From contig NZ_CP070608.1 of the NCBI RefSeq assembly GCF_017068455.1, positions 3,577,488-3,641,487 on the forward strand: DNA of 64,000 bases, given 5' to 3'. The stretch comes from Fulvivirga lutea. Its GTDB lineage: Bacteria; Bacteroidota; Bacteroidia; Cytophagales; Cyclobacteriaceae. This document shows, piece by piece, positions 27,264-37,556 of this stretch; within the stretch, counting starts at the first letter, position 1; each line of letters begins with the position of its first letter. A model generated the notes under the pieces. It saw only the letters and a program-made list of their open reading frames with translations, did not search any database and was not told where the DNA came from. A program made the translations under genes and the position numbers.

Positions 27264-27824
27264 TTATAATTTATATCTGATTGTAAAGTTGATGCTGTTA
27301 TTATAAGCATCCTGAAAGTCTAAGACTGTGATTGTTGAAAATTGCAGTCTAATAGAAGCTAGAAGTTTATAACTCAATTGATATTGTGGACCAAGAGCAA
27401 AGAACAGGTCGTTTTCAAAAACTGATCTTTCTGCATTGAGGTCTGATACAACATCAATGAAAAATCCATAACCCAGGCCTCCAATAACGCTCCATTTTTC
27501 ATCTATATGATAGACTGGCAGTATTGAAATATCTATATAATCTACTCTTAGTTTGGTAAAATCATCGGCTTCCAGTTCTTCATCCGTGGCTCGGCTACCT
27601 CTTTGGTAATACACAATCTCCTGCTGAAAAGACCATTTTTCATCAAGCTTGAAGTTAGTAGCGCCACCAAAAATTAGCCCCGCCTTATTGTAACCTGAAA
27701 GCTCATCGCCCTCAATTTGTGAAACGTTAAAACCTGCAATGATATAGGCTCTGAAGTTTTGCGCCTGAATGGATGTAAAGTAAAAAGCTGAAAGTAAAAA
27801 GATGAGTAAAAGTTTCTTCTTCAT
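27264..27824 (-). CDS. outer membrane beta-barrel protein
   Basis: 186 aa. A signal peptide (about 1-21, ending IQAQ) is followed by alternating amphipathic strands with Gly and Tyr (FRAYIIAGFNVSQIEGDE; KWSFQQEIVYYQRGSR; KWSVIGGLGYGFFIDVV) and a final strand ending RYKL. This is the PorT/OmpW-like small barrel type common in Bacteroidota. Function unknown. It lies six bases after the lipoprotein gene upstream, forming a two-gene unit. Confidence 0.85.
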   Translation of the reverse strand: MKKKLLLIFLLSAFYFTSIQAQNFRAYIIAGFNVSQIEGDELSGYNKAGLIFGGATNFKLDEKWSFQQEIVYYQRGSRATDEELEADDFTKLRVDYIDISILPVYHIDEKWSVIGGLGYGFFIDVVSDLNAERSVFENDLFFALGPQYQLSYKLLASIRLQFSTITVLDFQDAYNNSINFTIRYKL

Positions 27825-27830
27825 AGAATT

Positions 27831-28631
27831 TTAAAAGTCTTCATCACCATCGGTAGGGTCCTCCTCCTCAACAGGTTCTGGAGTACTTTCTTCATCGGTC
27901 TCATTGCTATCTTTATCCTTATTTTTTTTGCCAAATAATGAGAATTTCTTCTTTTTCTTACCATCCTCTTCTTCTAGCTCTGTAGCAGATGTTTCTTCAT
28001 TTAAATCATTCTTATCTTTCTTCTTGCCGCCAAAAAGTCTTTTAAAGAAGCCTTGCTTTTCTTCTTTGGCAGTTTGACCTGACGCCTCCATCTCAGATTC
28101 CATCTGAAGTTTAACATCTGGATATACCAAGAACTTTCTTAAATACCATAAATAAAGCTCCTGATCAATGTTAAATTTCTCTTTCTTTAAACTAATAACA
28201 TATACAGAGTCTTGCGATGCGGCAATCTCGTTAGAGGTGCCTTCCTCGGGCATTTCTTTAAGCAAATCTTCTTCATTGTATAAATCACCCTCCTTCACAT
28301 CCCTTTCGGCCAGCATTAATTCTGAAGATAAATCGTCATCAAACTCGACTGAATCAGGTTTTTGAGGGTAGACATCTGTCATGGCCACAGTTTGCAGGCT
28401 CCTCAATTTCTTGCGGTAAGTAACAGGGTCTATGAGTAAGTGCTTGTCCTTGCTGGCCTCTAAAATTTTGGGAAGTGAGTCTTCACCAAAATAGCTGAAT
28501 TTCTTCTCCAGAGTGGCTTTATCATGAATGAAAGCACTTTGATATGCAGGACAGATCATCCTCTCGGTACTGCACGAGGCAGCCACTAAGAAGATAATAA
28601 TACCAACTATATATTGCTTCATTCTGATCAT
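27831..28631 (-). CDS. lipoprotein with charged C-terminal tail
   Basis: 266 aa. The lipoprotein signal ends in VAASC. An internal ATG at 28622 (MKQYIVG) would give a more typical signal and has AGG at a suitable distance, so the true start may be there. The ordered part begins STERMICPAYQSAFIHDK. The last ~80 residues are almost entirely Lys, Asp and Glu with two KKK clusters (LFGGKKKDKND, KKKKKFSLFGKKN) and are probably disordered. Unknown function; co-transcribed with the beta-barrel gene. Confidence 0.8.
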   Translation of the reverse strand: MIRMKQYIVGIIIFLVAASCSTERMICPAYQSAFIHDKATLEKKFSYFGEDSLPKILEASKDKHLLIDPVTYRKKLRSLQTVAMTDVYPQKPDSVEFDDDLSSELMLAERDVKEGDLYNEEDLLKEMPEEGTSNEIAASQDSVYVISLKKEKFNIDQELYLWYLRKFLVYPDVKLQMESEMEASGQTAKEEKQGFFKRLFGGKKKDKNDLNEETSATELEEEDGKKKKKFSLFGKKNKDKDSNETDEESTPEPVEEEDPTDGDEDF

Positions 28632-28820
28632 CCTGTGATTCAGTCGAAAATTTTACACCTCTACAACGTAAAAATGTACAATTTTCGCATGTTTTTGGTC
28701 AAACTTTAAAATTAACTCCAAAAAATCAATACTTAAAGGAATTTCTAAATAAATGAAAGTAACTGAGAATGAATAAGTTCTAAACATAAGCCTTGGTTTG
28801 TCGGCACTCTATTTCTGATA

Positions 28821-28918
28821 GTCATCCCGAGTAAGCGAGGGATCTTTCTAAATGAGATTCGTAATCATAATTCATTTGTTGTACTTTCTTAGTAAGATGC
28901 CTCCTTTGTCGGCATGAC
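28821..28918. repeat. dispersed palindromic repeat, single copy
   Basis: 98 bases beginning GTCATCCCGAG and ending TCGGCATGAC. The ends are inverted relative to each other (GTCATSCCGA) and inner bases (CGAGGGATCTT against AAGATGCCTCC) extend the imperfect pairing. It is the same element as the four tandem units at 48120-48568. Confidence 0.85.
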
Positions 28919-28936
28919 CTGCTTTTAAGAGTTTTC

Positions 28937-28959
28937 CAGGCCTCCTCTGTCGGCATGAC
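28937..28959. repeat. right-end fragment of the palindromic repeat
   Basis: AGGCCTCCTCTGTCGGCATGAC repeats the right end of the neighbouring element with two changes and no matching left end. It lies ten bases past the end of pbpC. Confidence 0.7.
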
Positions 28960-28968
28960 GTTCTTTTT

Positions 28969-31284
28969 TTAATTATCAACCACACTAAACTTCCTAGATA
29001 ATGATTCGCCTGTATTCGAGACAATTGTCAATGTATAATCGCCTTGCGCGAGCAATACTTCCATTTGATGTTCGGAGTCTGTGGAACCGAGAAACTCTTC
29101 ATTCAAATGCCAGAAAATAGTCGCATTTTCCGCATTGGTGGCTGCATCCATGACGATGCGCTGCTTTTCACCGCTAAGGTCTCTGGGTATAAATAACTTG
29201 GCATTCGGATGTGGATAAACGATATCTATCAGATTTCGATCAGCCAGACAGCCATCCAGATAAGGTGGCAGTTCCTTGTAAAAAGGGTTTTTACGCTTAT
29301 AAAACCTTTCCATGATGGAGGGTAATACAAACCAACTTTGTTGCTCGGCATCTGTAACCCGATAACAGTCAGCATTCACTCTATAGGTTTTCGTTTCATC
29401 TAGGTTTACCATAGTATGATACGGACAAGTGCCGCTATTTTCGGCCTGCATTGTTGTATATTGAGTTACCAAATCTTTGCAATATTGCGAGGGCAGATAG
29501 CCAGATTGCTTGCAAACAGTCATTTTAAGAATATCGGTCTCTGGTTGATTAAACCAGCTGCGGCTTGGTAATAATTTATGCACTTTGAACATCAATGGTG
29601 CGGCTGTTGAAGCACCCGTCATGCCAGGTCTGCCTTCGCCATCAGCATTACCTACCCAAACTCCTACAATATACTCTGGAGTAACACCAACTGCCCACGC
29701 ATCACGATGGCCAAAGCTGGTACCTGTTTTCCAAGCAATGGTCTTGTTCGATTCAAACTGTTTCCAGTTCTCACCTTCTACCGGTCTCTCCATGTCTTTC
29801 AGCGCTTCTAGAGTAAGCCATGAGGCCGTTGAGTTAAACTTACTTTTTTTAAGATTGATGGTGTTTTGATCAAAATGAATTTCTGTCAAATCATTTGGCT
29901 GATTAATAGGATACATAGCGCTCAAAGCCAGTTTTCTGTACGAAGCAACCAAATCTTTCAGTGTGATTTCTGCCCCACCTAAGATCAAGGATAAACCATA
30001 ATCCCATGCACTTCTGTCAATAGTTTGCAGGCCGATTTCCTGCAGGTCTTGATGAAATATTTCTACTCCATAGTTCTGAAGCATCCGTACTGCAGGAACA
30101 TTCAGAGATCTGGCCAGTGCCTGATCCGCTGCAACTGCTCCATCATACTTCTCATCGAAGTTTTGGGGTGAATACCCTGAAAAGTAAGTTGGAACATCTG
30201 GGAGAAGCATTTTGGGCATCAGTTGACCAGAAGCCAGCATGCGCTCATATAAAAATGGCTTTAGAGTACTTCCTGAACTTCTCCTTGATTTGATAATATC
30301 AACTGCATTTTCGTGGGCATTTTTTGGGTCGTGTGTATTTCCTACATAGGAAATAATATTTCCTGTTTTGGTCTCAACTACTAACACTGCTGCATTGTAG
30401 ATATGATTACTTCGCAGCTCATTGGCATGCCGCTGCACGATACGGTTAACCTTTTGCTGTGTAACTTGTGAAAGCGTAGTTTTAAAATAGCGCGTTTGCC
30501 CTTTCGGGTACTTTATTTTATAATGTGTAAGTAAATGTGGCGCTTCGTTGGGTAGAGCTTTAGGCTTACCCGGTAACGGTTCAGTTTGAGCCAATTCTGC
30601 ATCTAGTTGATCCAAAATTCCTTTTTCAACCAATTTGTCAAGTAAACGGTTTCGCTTGTTTCGTAATGTTTGTTGATTTCTGCCGGGGTAAATAAGCCCC
30701 GGAGCATTCGGCAAAACTGCAAGTGTGGCAGCCTCACCCCATGATAGTAAATGTGCCGGCCTGCCATAATACCTCCATGATGCTGCCTCTAAACCAACAA
30801 CATTGCCACCAAATGGCGCATGAGCTGAATACAATCCTAAAATTTCCTTCTTACTGTAGCCCAACTCCAGACGAATAGCAAGAATCATTTCATAGATTTT
30901 TTCGGAATATGTTCTGGGGGGACTATTTCTCGACAATCTGATTACCTGCATGGAAAGCGTGCTTCCACCTCTGACCACTTCGCCAGATTCAATATTCTGG
31001 ATAAGTGCTTTCCCTATTGAAACCGGGTTAATACCTAAATGCCAATAGAAATATTCATCTTCAAAATGAAGTAATGCTTTCTCAAATTTATTAGGAATTG
31101 AATCGCTTAAAGGCAACCTCCACTGCCCGTCTTGAGCGGTTGAAGCACCTAATAGTTTATGATTAGCATCTACAACAGCAATGCTGTAAGGTACATCAAA
31201 CAGCGGCTTAGGCAGACAAAAGTAGAACCAGATGACCAATGCACCCAGTAAGACCCAGCCAGCATATTTGATGTACATTTTCAA
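28969..31284 (-). CDS. pbpC: penicillin-binding protein 1C
   Basis: 771 aa. An N-terminal membrane anchor (about 6-25) is followed by a family 51 glycosyltransferase (HFEDEYFYWHLG with Glu75; VRGGSTLSMQVIRL) and a transpeptidase with SxxK at Ser339-Lys342 (GSTLKPF) and KTGT (AWKTGTSFGHRDAWAVG). A C-terminal BiPBP_C-like domain ends the protein. It polymerises and crosslinks peptidoglycan. Together with the alpha-2-macroglobulin gene one base upstream it forms the pair known from yfhM-pbpC in E. coli, where the macroglobulin is thought to guard the periplasm against proteases while PBP1C repairs the wall. Confidence 0.95.
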   Translation of the reverse strand: MKMYIKYAGWVLLGALVIWFYFCLPKPLFDVPYSIAVVDANHKLLGASTAQDGQWRLPLSDSIPNKFEKALLHFEDEYFYWHLGINPVSIGKALIQNIESGEVVRGGSTLSMQVIRLSRNSPPRTYSEKIYEMILAIRLELGYSKKEILGLYSAHAPFGGNVVGLEAASWRYYGRPAHLLSWGEAATLAVLPNAPGLIYPGRNQQTLRNKRNRLLDKLVEKGILDQLDAELAQTEPLPGKPKALPNEAPHLLTHYKIKYPKGQTRYFKTTLSQVTQQKVNRIVQRHANELRSNHIYNAAVLVVETKTGNIISYVGNTHDPKNAHENAVDIIKSRRSSGSTLKPFLYERMLASGQLMPKMLLPDVPTYFSGYSPQNFDEKYDGAVAADQALARSLNVPAVRMLQNYGVEIFHQDLQEIGLQTIDRSAWDYGLSLILGGAEITLKDLVASYRKLALSAMYPINQPNDLTEIHFDQNTINLKKSKFNSTASWLTLEALKDMERPVEGENWKQFESNKTIAWKTGTSFGHRDAWAVGVTPEYIVGVWVGNADGEGRPGMTGASTAAPLMFKVHKLLPSRSWFNQPETDILKMTVCKQSGYLPSQYCKDLVTQYTTMQAENSGTCPYHTMVNLDETKTYRVNADCYRVTDAEQQSWFVLPSIMERFYKRKNPFYKELPPYLDGCLADRNLIDIVYPHPNAKLFIPRDLSGEKQRIVMDAATNAENATIFWHLNEEFLGSTDSEHQMEVLLAQGDYTLTIVSNTGESLSRKFSVVDN

Positions 31285-31285
31285 T

Positions 31286-34200
31286 CTATTCAGCTTTAAC
31301 TACTTCAACCCATTTGCCTGCTTTGTATGCGCTGATATTATCATCATACATCGCACCGCAATGCGTAGCTGCTAAGTAATAACTACCCGTATAAGCCGCG
31401 TTGAGAATGATCCGGAATGTTTTTGAATCGCCTTTCACTATATCAAAATAAGTCATTACACGGTCATCACGGATGTCCTGATATTCAGGTACATCTCCCG
31501 TATTAATGGCAGTGTTCAAATCCATTCTCAAGTTTCTGATCTCCCATCCCGAAGGGAAAATCTGAGTCAGCGCCATTTCATCGTATCTAGCTCGTAAGCC
31601 CGGATGACTCACCGTAACTTCTGCTATGAAATCCGTACCTTGTTCTAATCGGGTCACATCAATAGGGGCACCATTCATATTGGTGTATTTTACCGTCATG
31701 TTCAGGTTATTTTCCTGATCGATGAGATCACTTTCTAACGGGGTACCACTATTTGAAAGTCGCACAAATAACATCCCATTACCATTATTGGTCACTGAAA
31801 CCTTATTATTTGAGAACTCTAACTCCTTGCTTGATATGGCATTAGACGTTTTTTCGGTCTGTTTACCACCACCGTTGATCGTGTAGCTGAAATTCATTTC
31901 TTTGTTATCTGCATCAGTACCAAGGAGTTTGGAAATTGCAATCAATGTATAAGAAACAGTTTGAGTACTATACCACTGCCTTTTACCAAATTGATCTACA
32001 ATTTCATCCAACACAGATTTCGCATTCGTAAAATCTTTGAGGAGAACCAGCGTTTCCAGAATCATCGCCTGATCTCGCAGACTGCTTCCATAAGTGTAAC
32101 CTAGTTCATTGTATTTTTCAACATACGTGGATGTATTGGATACAATCTCTTTAGCTACACGTTCCTTGCCCGCCAGTACATAAGCTGCTGCCAGTCTCCA
32201 TTTGGCTGCAGTGCTCAAATTCGGAACTTCTTTCATTCTATTCATGGCTCCTAGTGCCGGACTACCAGCTAAAGCCAGTGTGTAAAGTCTGTAAGCCTGC
32301 ATCAAATAGCTGTACTGACTCTGCGTACGCATCCAGTTATTAGCCAATCCAGTCTGGAATTTGATCCATGATTTTTTAAAGTTATAAGGCAGAGAATATC
32401 CAGCAGCCTCCGCTTCGAGCAAGAAATGGCCAGCATAAGAAGTTCCCCATTCAGAATAATCCAGATTACCCGGCCAGTAGGCAAAACTACCATCTGACAA
32501 TTGGAAATTTTTCAGACGATTGATACCTGCCCGGATGTTATCTTCCGTTTCCTGCTTTTGCTTCTCGGTTAAATCCATAAGTTTAGCCAGATGCAACTGT
32601 GGAAATACAGATGAAGTAGTCTGCTCGATGCAACCATGTGGATACCTGATCAGATACTCAATGCGTTCACCCAGATTAATGGACGGTATTTTTGAAAATT
32701 CAAGTGTAGCCTCATTGGTTCCTAAAACACCTAATGCCTCATAAGTGGTGCTCCATGATTTGCCTGGCTCCAGAGCTGCATCCTGAACAACAGTTACTGG
32801 TGGGTTAGCAATGCGTACATCAAGCTCAGTTTCATGGCTTGCACGCTCTCCTGATGAGGAAACTACAACCTCCACCTTACCTATGCCAATCGCTTCTTTG
32901 GCTTTCAGCTTAAAGTAAACTGTTTGCTCACCTTCTTCACTAAAACGGGTAGTTTGCTTATCGCTACCAACAATTTCGAATAGCTCATTGGCCTGAATTT
33001 CTGCTCTCACATTTTTAATTTTCTTATCCATGGCAAAAATGGTGACTGGCACATCGATGGTTTCGTTCGGCCCTACTACTCTTGGTAAGGTGCTCAATAC
33101 CATCAGCGGCTTTTTAACCGGAATGGTTTTTTGTGCATTGCCATAGGCAAACTCAGAACCTGCAACAACCATCGCTCGCACAGACCCGATATAATTAGGC
33201 ATTTCGAGGGTGTGCTTTTTCTTTTGTCCTGACTTCAAATAAAATGGCCCCAGATAACTAACTACAGGCTTAAATCGATTGGCCTTTTTACCATCGCCTC
33301 CAGCATTTAGTTCTTCATCACCACCGATAGCTAATAAACCAGCTAGTTCACCAGCATAAGCACCCATCACATACTTATACATGTCCCAAGTTTTGATTCC
33401 AAGAGCTTCTTTGCTATAAAAATGATCCCAAGGGTTAGGTGTTTTGAAACGTGTTAAATCTAGCAGACCGTCATCAACCACTGCGATAGTATAGGCCATT
33501 TCTTTACCCTCCTTTTCGCTCACTTCGATGGTGTATTTAGACTCAGGCTCAAGCACATCAGGCATATTAATTACTGGCATCAGGTGCGTTGCCGGGTCTT
33601 CTACCCCAATTGATTGAATGCCATACAAACGTATGGGTCTGTCATTGGATTTTAAGTTATGGGGCTGCACATACGATACATGAACGAAGACATTAGGTGC
33701 CATTTTATCGGTCACTTCGAAGGTATATTTCGACTCTTTACCCGTGGATTCCACCCAGAAAGCATCTACCACTTCTGAGCCTGTTTCCAGACTAATAAGC
33801 GCTCGACCTTGCTCTCCGGCAGGTAATGTTATTTCTACTTGCTCACCAACATTGTAGGTTTCTTTATTGGTTCTAAAAGTTAACATCTCGGCACCGCCCG
33901 GTCCTGCACTACCTGCTGACCAATAGCCTCTATAAGAGGTGTAAAAAATCTGACCTGTACTATGCCCTGAGACAGGATCTGTCACTTTAATAAGCTTCCG
34001 TCCCCAAGTGTTGTTCTTGAAGTTCAACTCATACATGGCCTTACCATCTGCACCAGTACTTATTTCATCTGAAATGAGCCTGTTTCGGGAATTACTGCGG
34101 ATATAACTCGCCAAATCTTCTGACTCATTGCGCTGCCACCACCAGCGCCAACCAATTTCATATACCTCCACCTTCAATCCTGATCGGGAAACCGGATTAC

Positions 34201-36835
34201 CAGTTTCATCTAGGGTAACAATCGGAATAAGATTAGCTTCATTGGAATAAAGGGCACTTCTCCAACCTTGTCCTTCAGGAACTTTTACCCCTACGTAAGA
34301 AGTATATGGTGAAAAAGGCATACTGAATCTATCCACACTAAAATCACCTCCCTGCTCATAAGCTCTTATTTTGAAGTTGGCTTGCAAAATGCCCGGTGTA
34401 TTTGAGTTTACATTAATGTTTGTAGGAACACTAGCAACTCCCTGTTCATTTACCTTACCATCAAAAATGAATTGCGTTTCTGCATCAAAGTCTTTAGATG
34501 GATCGTGGAAAACATAGTTGTTGAATTTTTTGAAAGGATGCTGACCTTTGTCCAAGGTTACCTCTATATCGGCCTTCAGGTTCTTAGCAATTGCTCCATG
34601 CAACCACTTGAGTTCCAAATTACCTGAGGTTGATTTTTTATTTCTTAAGATTTCATCCTCGTATTTCAGGTTTATTTTAAGTCTATTAGGTTTAACAGTT
34701 TCAATTCTCAGAGTTTTGGTGAAAGAAGCCCCTCCTACTTTCACTTTGGCAAGCCAATTACCAGTAGGTGCATCTTGCTCTGTAACAGTTCTGAAATCAT
34801 AGATTCCTTTTACCGCCTTCGTTTTTACCTTTCTTTTATATAGCTGATTTTCAGGAGTATACAGTTCCATCACAATCGGATGACCATTTGGAATCACGTT
34901 AAGTGCATCTTCTAACATAAACGCCACATATAATGAATCACCCGGGCGCCATACCCCACGATCACCATAGATAAAACCTTTAAGTCCTTTCCTTACTTCG
35001 CTACCGGAAACGTCAAACATGCTTTGCGATAAGGCAGAACCATCGTCCATTTTGAGATAACCAACCTGAAGACCTTTTCTGGCAGCCAACATGAATGGCT
35101 TACCTTCGGCATTAATTTTTGCTAATCCGTTGGCGTCTGTTGTGCCACTGCCGATTATCTGACCTTGCAGGTTGAGCAGCTCTACAGAGACACCCTCCAT
35201 CGTTAGGGCCGTTCTGATATCCGAAACGGCCACAACTACCTGTGAGCCCTCTCCTTTTTTAGCAATAATGCCTAGATCAGAGGCAAATACGTTTCGGGTA
35301 ACCACATGCTGATTGCGCATGTAATACGAAGGGTGACAAGGATTATCACGCTCATTATAATCATAGCCATCATTATAATAGTAGTAGTCATCGTAGTAAT
35401 AATCATCGTAATAGTAATACCCATCAACCTGATCGTAGGCATCCATCTCAGGATCATCTAACAGAAAATCTACTTCTCCTTCTTCCACAGAATTACCTGC
35501 ACATGGGTATAATGACTGATTAATATCGAAACTCAATGAGACTCTATAAATGGCCCCGGGTTCAACATTAATGATCTTGGATAGATCGAGACCAAACGTA
35601 TTCCAAGTTCCGAAATCGACTGAACCAAGAGATTGTAAATCAACCGACTCTTTATAAACCAAGCGACCCACACGCTTTAATTCACGGGTACCATCAAACT
35701 GGTTTACCTGAAAGAATTGGGTGATATTGTCTTCAAAAATTTTGATGATTTTGACATTCAAACCGCTCAAATTAACCGCCTTGAAGGGCAGTACTAAACC
35801 ATCTGTGCTGGGGAGAATGATGCCATCGCCCAGTAATTTGACATCTGGCTTAATGTTCGAAAATTTTACTTTTTTTGTAAACTCTGCTTTAAGCTGATAG
35901 CCCATGGAGTTTTTAACTCCGCGATTTACGATGATATCAGTTTCTGCAGTAAGCCTGTTAACCGGATAAACCTTTACGGTATTATTATCTACTGAAAAGC
36001 GCACTTTATCACCTGATTTGAGATAAATGAGGCCATTTAGTTCCTGCTTGCTATCCAGAGGATCGGAGAAATAAAGGGTGATAAATTGATCTGGTTGTTG
36101 AGTTAAACGCATCTCCATCACGCTGAAATCTCCCAATGGTGGCACTTCTACCACACGTTCTCCTTTCGAGTCGGAATCCATTGGTTTGCCGTCCCATACA
36201 AGAACCACCTGATTCACAGTCTTGCCTCTTGAGACACTATCAATTCTAAAATTATGCGTGCGACCATCTACGGAGTGATCCCATTTGAGCTTTACTTTTT
36301 TGCCAGCCTGTGTAGCAGATAGTGATTGCTCTACCTGCTCTTCCAATGCAAAATCGGAAGTAATGAGATTGCCATTGAGTCTTTGCCAGCTTAAATCTTT
36401 TTTATTGTAGGCTTCTAATCCTTCGAAATTGATACTAATACGTTGTTCAATTGTCTGAAATTGAAAAACCAGAACCTTAAGTTTTTCTGGTACTTCAATG
36501 ACATCTCCAAGTTCAAAGCGCACTTCAAATAGTTTATTAGAAGGAAGTGTTTTTTCAGGAGTGAATTCAATAGTATTTTCTGACACCCAATGTGCTTTAC
36601 CTTTTATTTCCGGCACTATTTCAAAGAGATCGGAATCTACCTCCTCACCAACAATTGCAGCTGAGACATTCTCACGAAAACGAATTTGTATCGTGCTCTG
36701 ATTGGAAACAGTTCCTGAGGTAAAAGCTGAGATATAGCCTGTAAAAGCGGGGTCAATTTGAACACCTTCTGTAGGTGAATCTTTACCGCATGAGGCCAGA
36801 AAAAGTAAAATTGGGAGTAGCAAATAGTAACGCAT
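31286..36835 (-). CDS. bacterial alpha-2-macroglobulin lipoprotein
   Basis: 1849 aa. A lipoprotein signal (LLFLASC) precedes many macroglobulin-like beta domains, a bait-like region, and the thioester domain with GCIEQ (Cys1402, Gln1405), which would form the protease-trapping thioester. Then come alpha-toroid helices (SDGSFAYWPGN; SYLMQAYRLYTLALAG) and a receptor-binding-like C-terminal domain. An unusual Tyr/Asp-rich insert at about residues 465-495 (YYYYDDYYYDDYYYY) interrupts the N-terminal domains. It stands one base upstream of pbpC. In this family the protein traps attacking proteases at the periplasmic membrane face or outer membrane. Confidence 0.94.
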   Translation of the reverse strand: MRYYLLLPILLFLASCGKDSPTEGVQIDPAFTGYISAFTSGTVSNQSTIQIRFRENVSAAIVGEEVDSDLFEIVPEIKGKAHWVSENTIEFTPEKTLPSNKLFEVRFELGDVIEVPEKLKVLVFQFQTIEQRISINFEGLEAYNKKDLSWQRLNGNLITSDFALEEQVEQSLSATQAGKKVKLKWDHSVDGRTHNFRIDSVSRGKTVNQVVLVWDGKPMDSDSKGERVVEVPPLGDFSVMEMRLTQQPDQFITLYFSDPLDSKQELNGLIYLKSGDKVRFSVDNNTVKVYPVNRLTAETDIIVNRGVKNSMGYQLKAEFTKKVKFSNIKPDVKLLGDGIILPSTDGLVLPFKAVNLSGLNVKIIKIFEDNITQFFQVNQFDGTRELKRVGRLVYKESVDLQSLGSVDFGTWNTFGLDLSKIINVEPGAIYRVSLSFDINQSLYPCAGNSVEEGEVDFLLDDPEMDAYDQVDGYYYYDDYYYDDYYYYNDGYDYNERDNPCHPSYYMRNQHVVTRNVFASDLGIIAKKGEGSQVVVAVSDIRTALTMEGVSVELLNLQGQIIGSGTTDANGLAKINAEGKPFMLAARKGLQVGYLKMDDGSALSQSMFDVSGSEVRKGLKGFIYGDRGVWRPGDSLYVAFMLEDALNVIPNGHPIVMELYTPENQLYKRKVKTKAVKGIYDFRTVTEQDAPTGNWLAKVKVGGASFTKTLRIETVKPNRLKINLKYEDEILRNKKSTSGNLELKWLHGAIAKNLKADIEVTLDKGQHPFKKFNNYVFHDPSKDFDAETQFIFDGKVNEQGVASVPTNINVNSNTPGILQANFKIRAYEQGGDFSVDRFSMPFSPYTSYVGVKVPEGQGWRSALYSNEANLIPIVTLDETGNPVSRSGLKVEVYEIGWRWWWQRNESEDLASYIRSNSRNRLISDEISTGADGKAMYELNFKNNTWGRKLIKVTDPVSGHSTGQIFYTSYRGYWSAGSAGPGGAEMLTFRTNKETYNVGEQVEITLPAGEQGRALISLETGSEVVDAFWVESTGKESKYTFEVTDKMAPNVFVHVSYVQPHNLKSNDRPIRLYGIQSIGVEDPATHLMPVINMPDVLEPESKYTIEVSEKEGKEMAYTIAVVDDGLLDLTRFKTPNPWDHFYSKEALGIKTWDMYKYVMGAYAGELAGLLAIGGDEELNAGGDGKKANRFKPVVSYLGPFYLKSGQKKKHTLEMPNYIGSVRAMVVAGSEFAYGNAQKTIPVKKPLMVLSTLPRVVGPNETIDVPVTIFAMDKKIKNVRAEIQANELFEIVGSDKQTTRFSEEGEQTVYFKLKAKEAIGIGKVEVVVSSSGERASHETELDVRIANPPVTVVQDAALEPGKSWSTTYEALGVLGTNEATLEFSKIPSINLGERIEYLIRYPHGCIEQTTSSVFPQLHLAKLMDLTEKQKQETEDNIRAGINRLKNFQLSDGSFAYWPGNLDYSEWGTSYAGHFLLEAEAAGYSLPYNFKKSWIKFQTGLANNWMRTQSQYSYLMQAYRLYTLALAGSPALGAMNRMKEVPNLSTAAKWRLAAAYVLAGKERVAKEIVSNTSTYVEKYNELGYTYGSSLRDQAMILETLVLLKDFTNAKSVLDEIVDQFGKRQWYSTQTVSYTLIAISKLLGTDADNKEMNFSYTINGGGKQTEKTSNAISSKELEFSNNKVSVTNNGNGMLFVRLSNSGTPLESDLIDQENNLNMTVKYTNMNGAPIDVTRLEQGTDFIAEVTVSHPGLRARYDEMALTQIFPSGWEIRNLRMDLNTAINTGDVPEYQDIRDDRVMTYFDIVKGDSKTFRIILNAAYTGSYYLAATHCGAMYDDNISAYKAGKWVEVVKAE

Positions 36836-36925
36836 AGTAGTAGTTTGGTTGAATTGAGGTCACTAAAATACTACGATTGCCACTCCGTTCAAGGAATGTT
36901 AAGATTTTAATTAATTATTTAATAA

Positions 36926-37480
36926 TTATTTTATTTTCTTACCCGTACCCATGAGAGTAACATTATATTCCGTAACTGGCATGTTAGAAAAATTGGCCAC
37001 ATTTTTTCGTTCATAAGATGTATAATCTTCATTAAACTGGTAAATATCTTCATACCGCTCAAGCATATTATCCTGAACACCTAATTCACCACGAATTTCG
37101 AATCTCCTCTCAGCTTCATGATAAAATAACAGCTCCTCACTGGTTGCTGGCCAATTGCTAAAAATACCAACACGCTCAAACGTACCTGAAAAATTGCCAT
37201 ATCGAATAGACTCTTGAAATGTGCGTTCACGTCCATCTTCCCGAGCTACTTTACCTTTACAGGTAATGAATCTTGGTTCACCGTTGTGCTCAAGGTCATA
37301 ATAGCACTCTTGCCTTCCTATTTCTGAGAAAATAATACCCTTTTCAGGATGGTGAGTGTCATAAATATCAAAGGTAATTTCCCATGTACCTATGAGAAAA
37401 TCTAAATCTTGAACTTTTTGATCTTGTCCGTTTGAGAATGTAGTGATCAGTAGAAATGCAGGGACTAATAATTTTTTCAT
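36926..37480 (-). CDS. secreted calycin-like protein
   Basis: 184 aa. A signal peptide (about 1-18, ending FSNGQ) is followed by LDFLIGTWEITFDIYD, the opening strand typical of calycin/DUF1579-like barrels, then alternating strands with an FERVGIFSNWPAT motif. Related in its first strand (LIGTWE) to the DUF6265-like protein at 53135-53584 (LVGSWE). Function unknown. It lies 76 bases after the SRPBCC gene on the same strand and may or may not share its transcript. Confidence 0.78.
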   Translation of the reverse strand: MKKLLVPAFLLITTFSNGQDQKVQDLDFLIGTWEITFDIYDTHHPEKGIIFSEIGRQECYYDLEHNGEPRFITCKGKVAREDGRERTFQESIRYGNFSGTFERVGIFSNWPATSEELLFYHEAERRFEIRGELGVQDNMLERYEDIYQFNEDYTSYERKNVANFSNMPVTEYNVTLMGTGKKIK

Positions 37481-37556
37481 GACTTTTTACCTCAAATAAG
37501 GCTTTAGTCACTCGTGTAGTGCATTGTTTAATTAATCTGTTTACTGGATTAATTAG

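Larger units (their letters stand above)
28632..28968. other. intergenic region with repeat copies
   Basis: 337 bases without a gene. The half nearest the lipoprotein gene is AT-rich with no clear promoter. The other half holds one full palindromic repeat and a right-end fragment, ending ten bases before the pbpC stop codon. A decayed right end (TTTGTCGGCACT) may lie near 28797. Confidence 0.7.

Noticed and set aside
28797-28810. TTTGTCGGCACT as a further copy of the palindromic repeat
   Set aside because: Only about nine bases match the right end and no left end is present, too little to call a copy.
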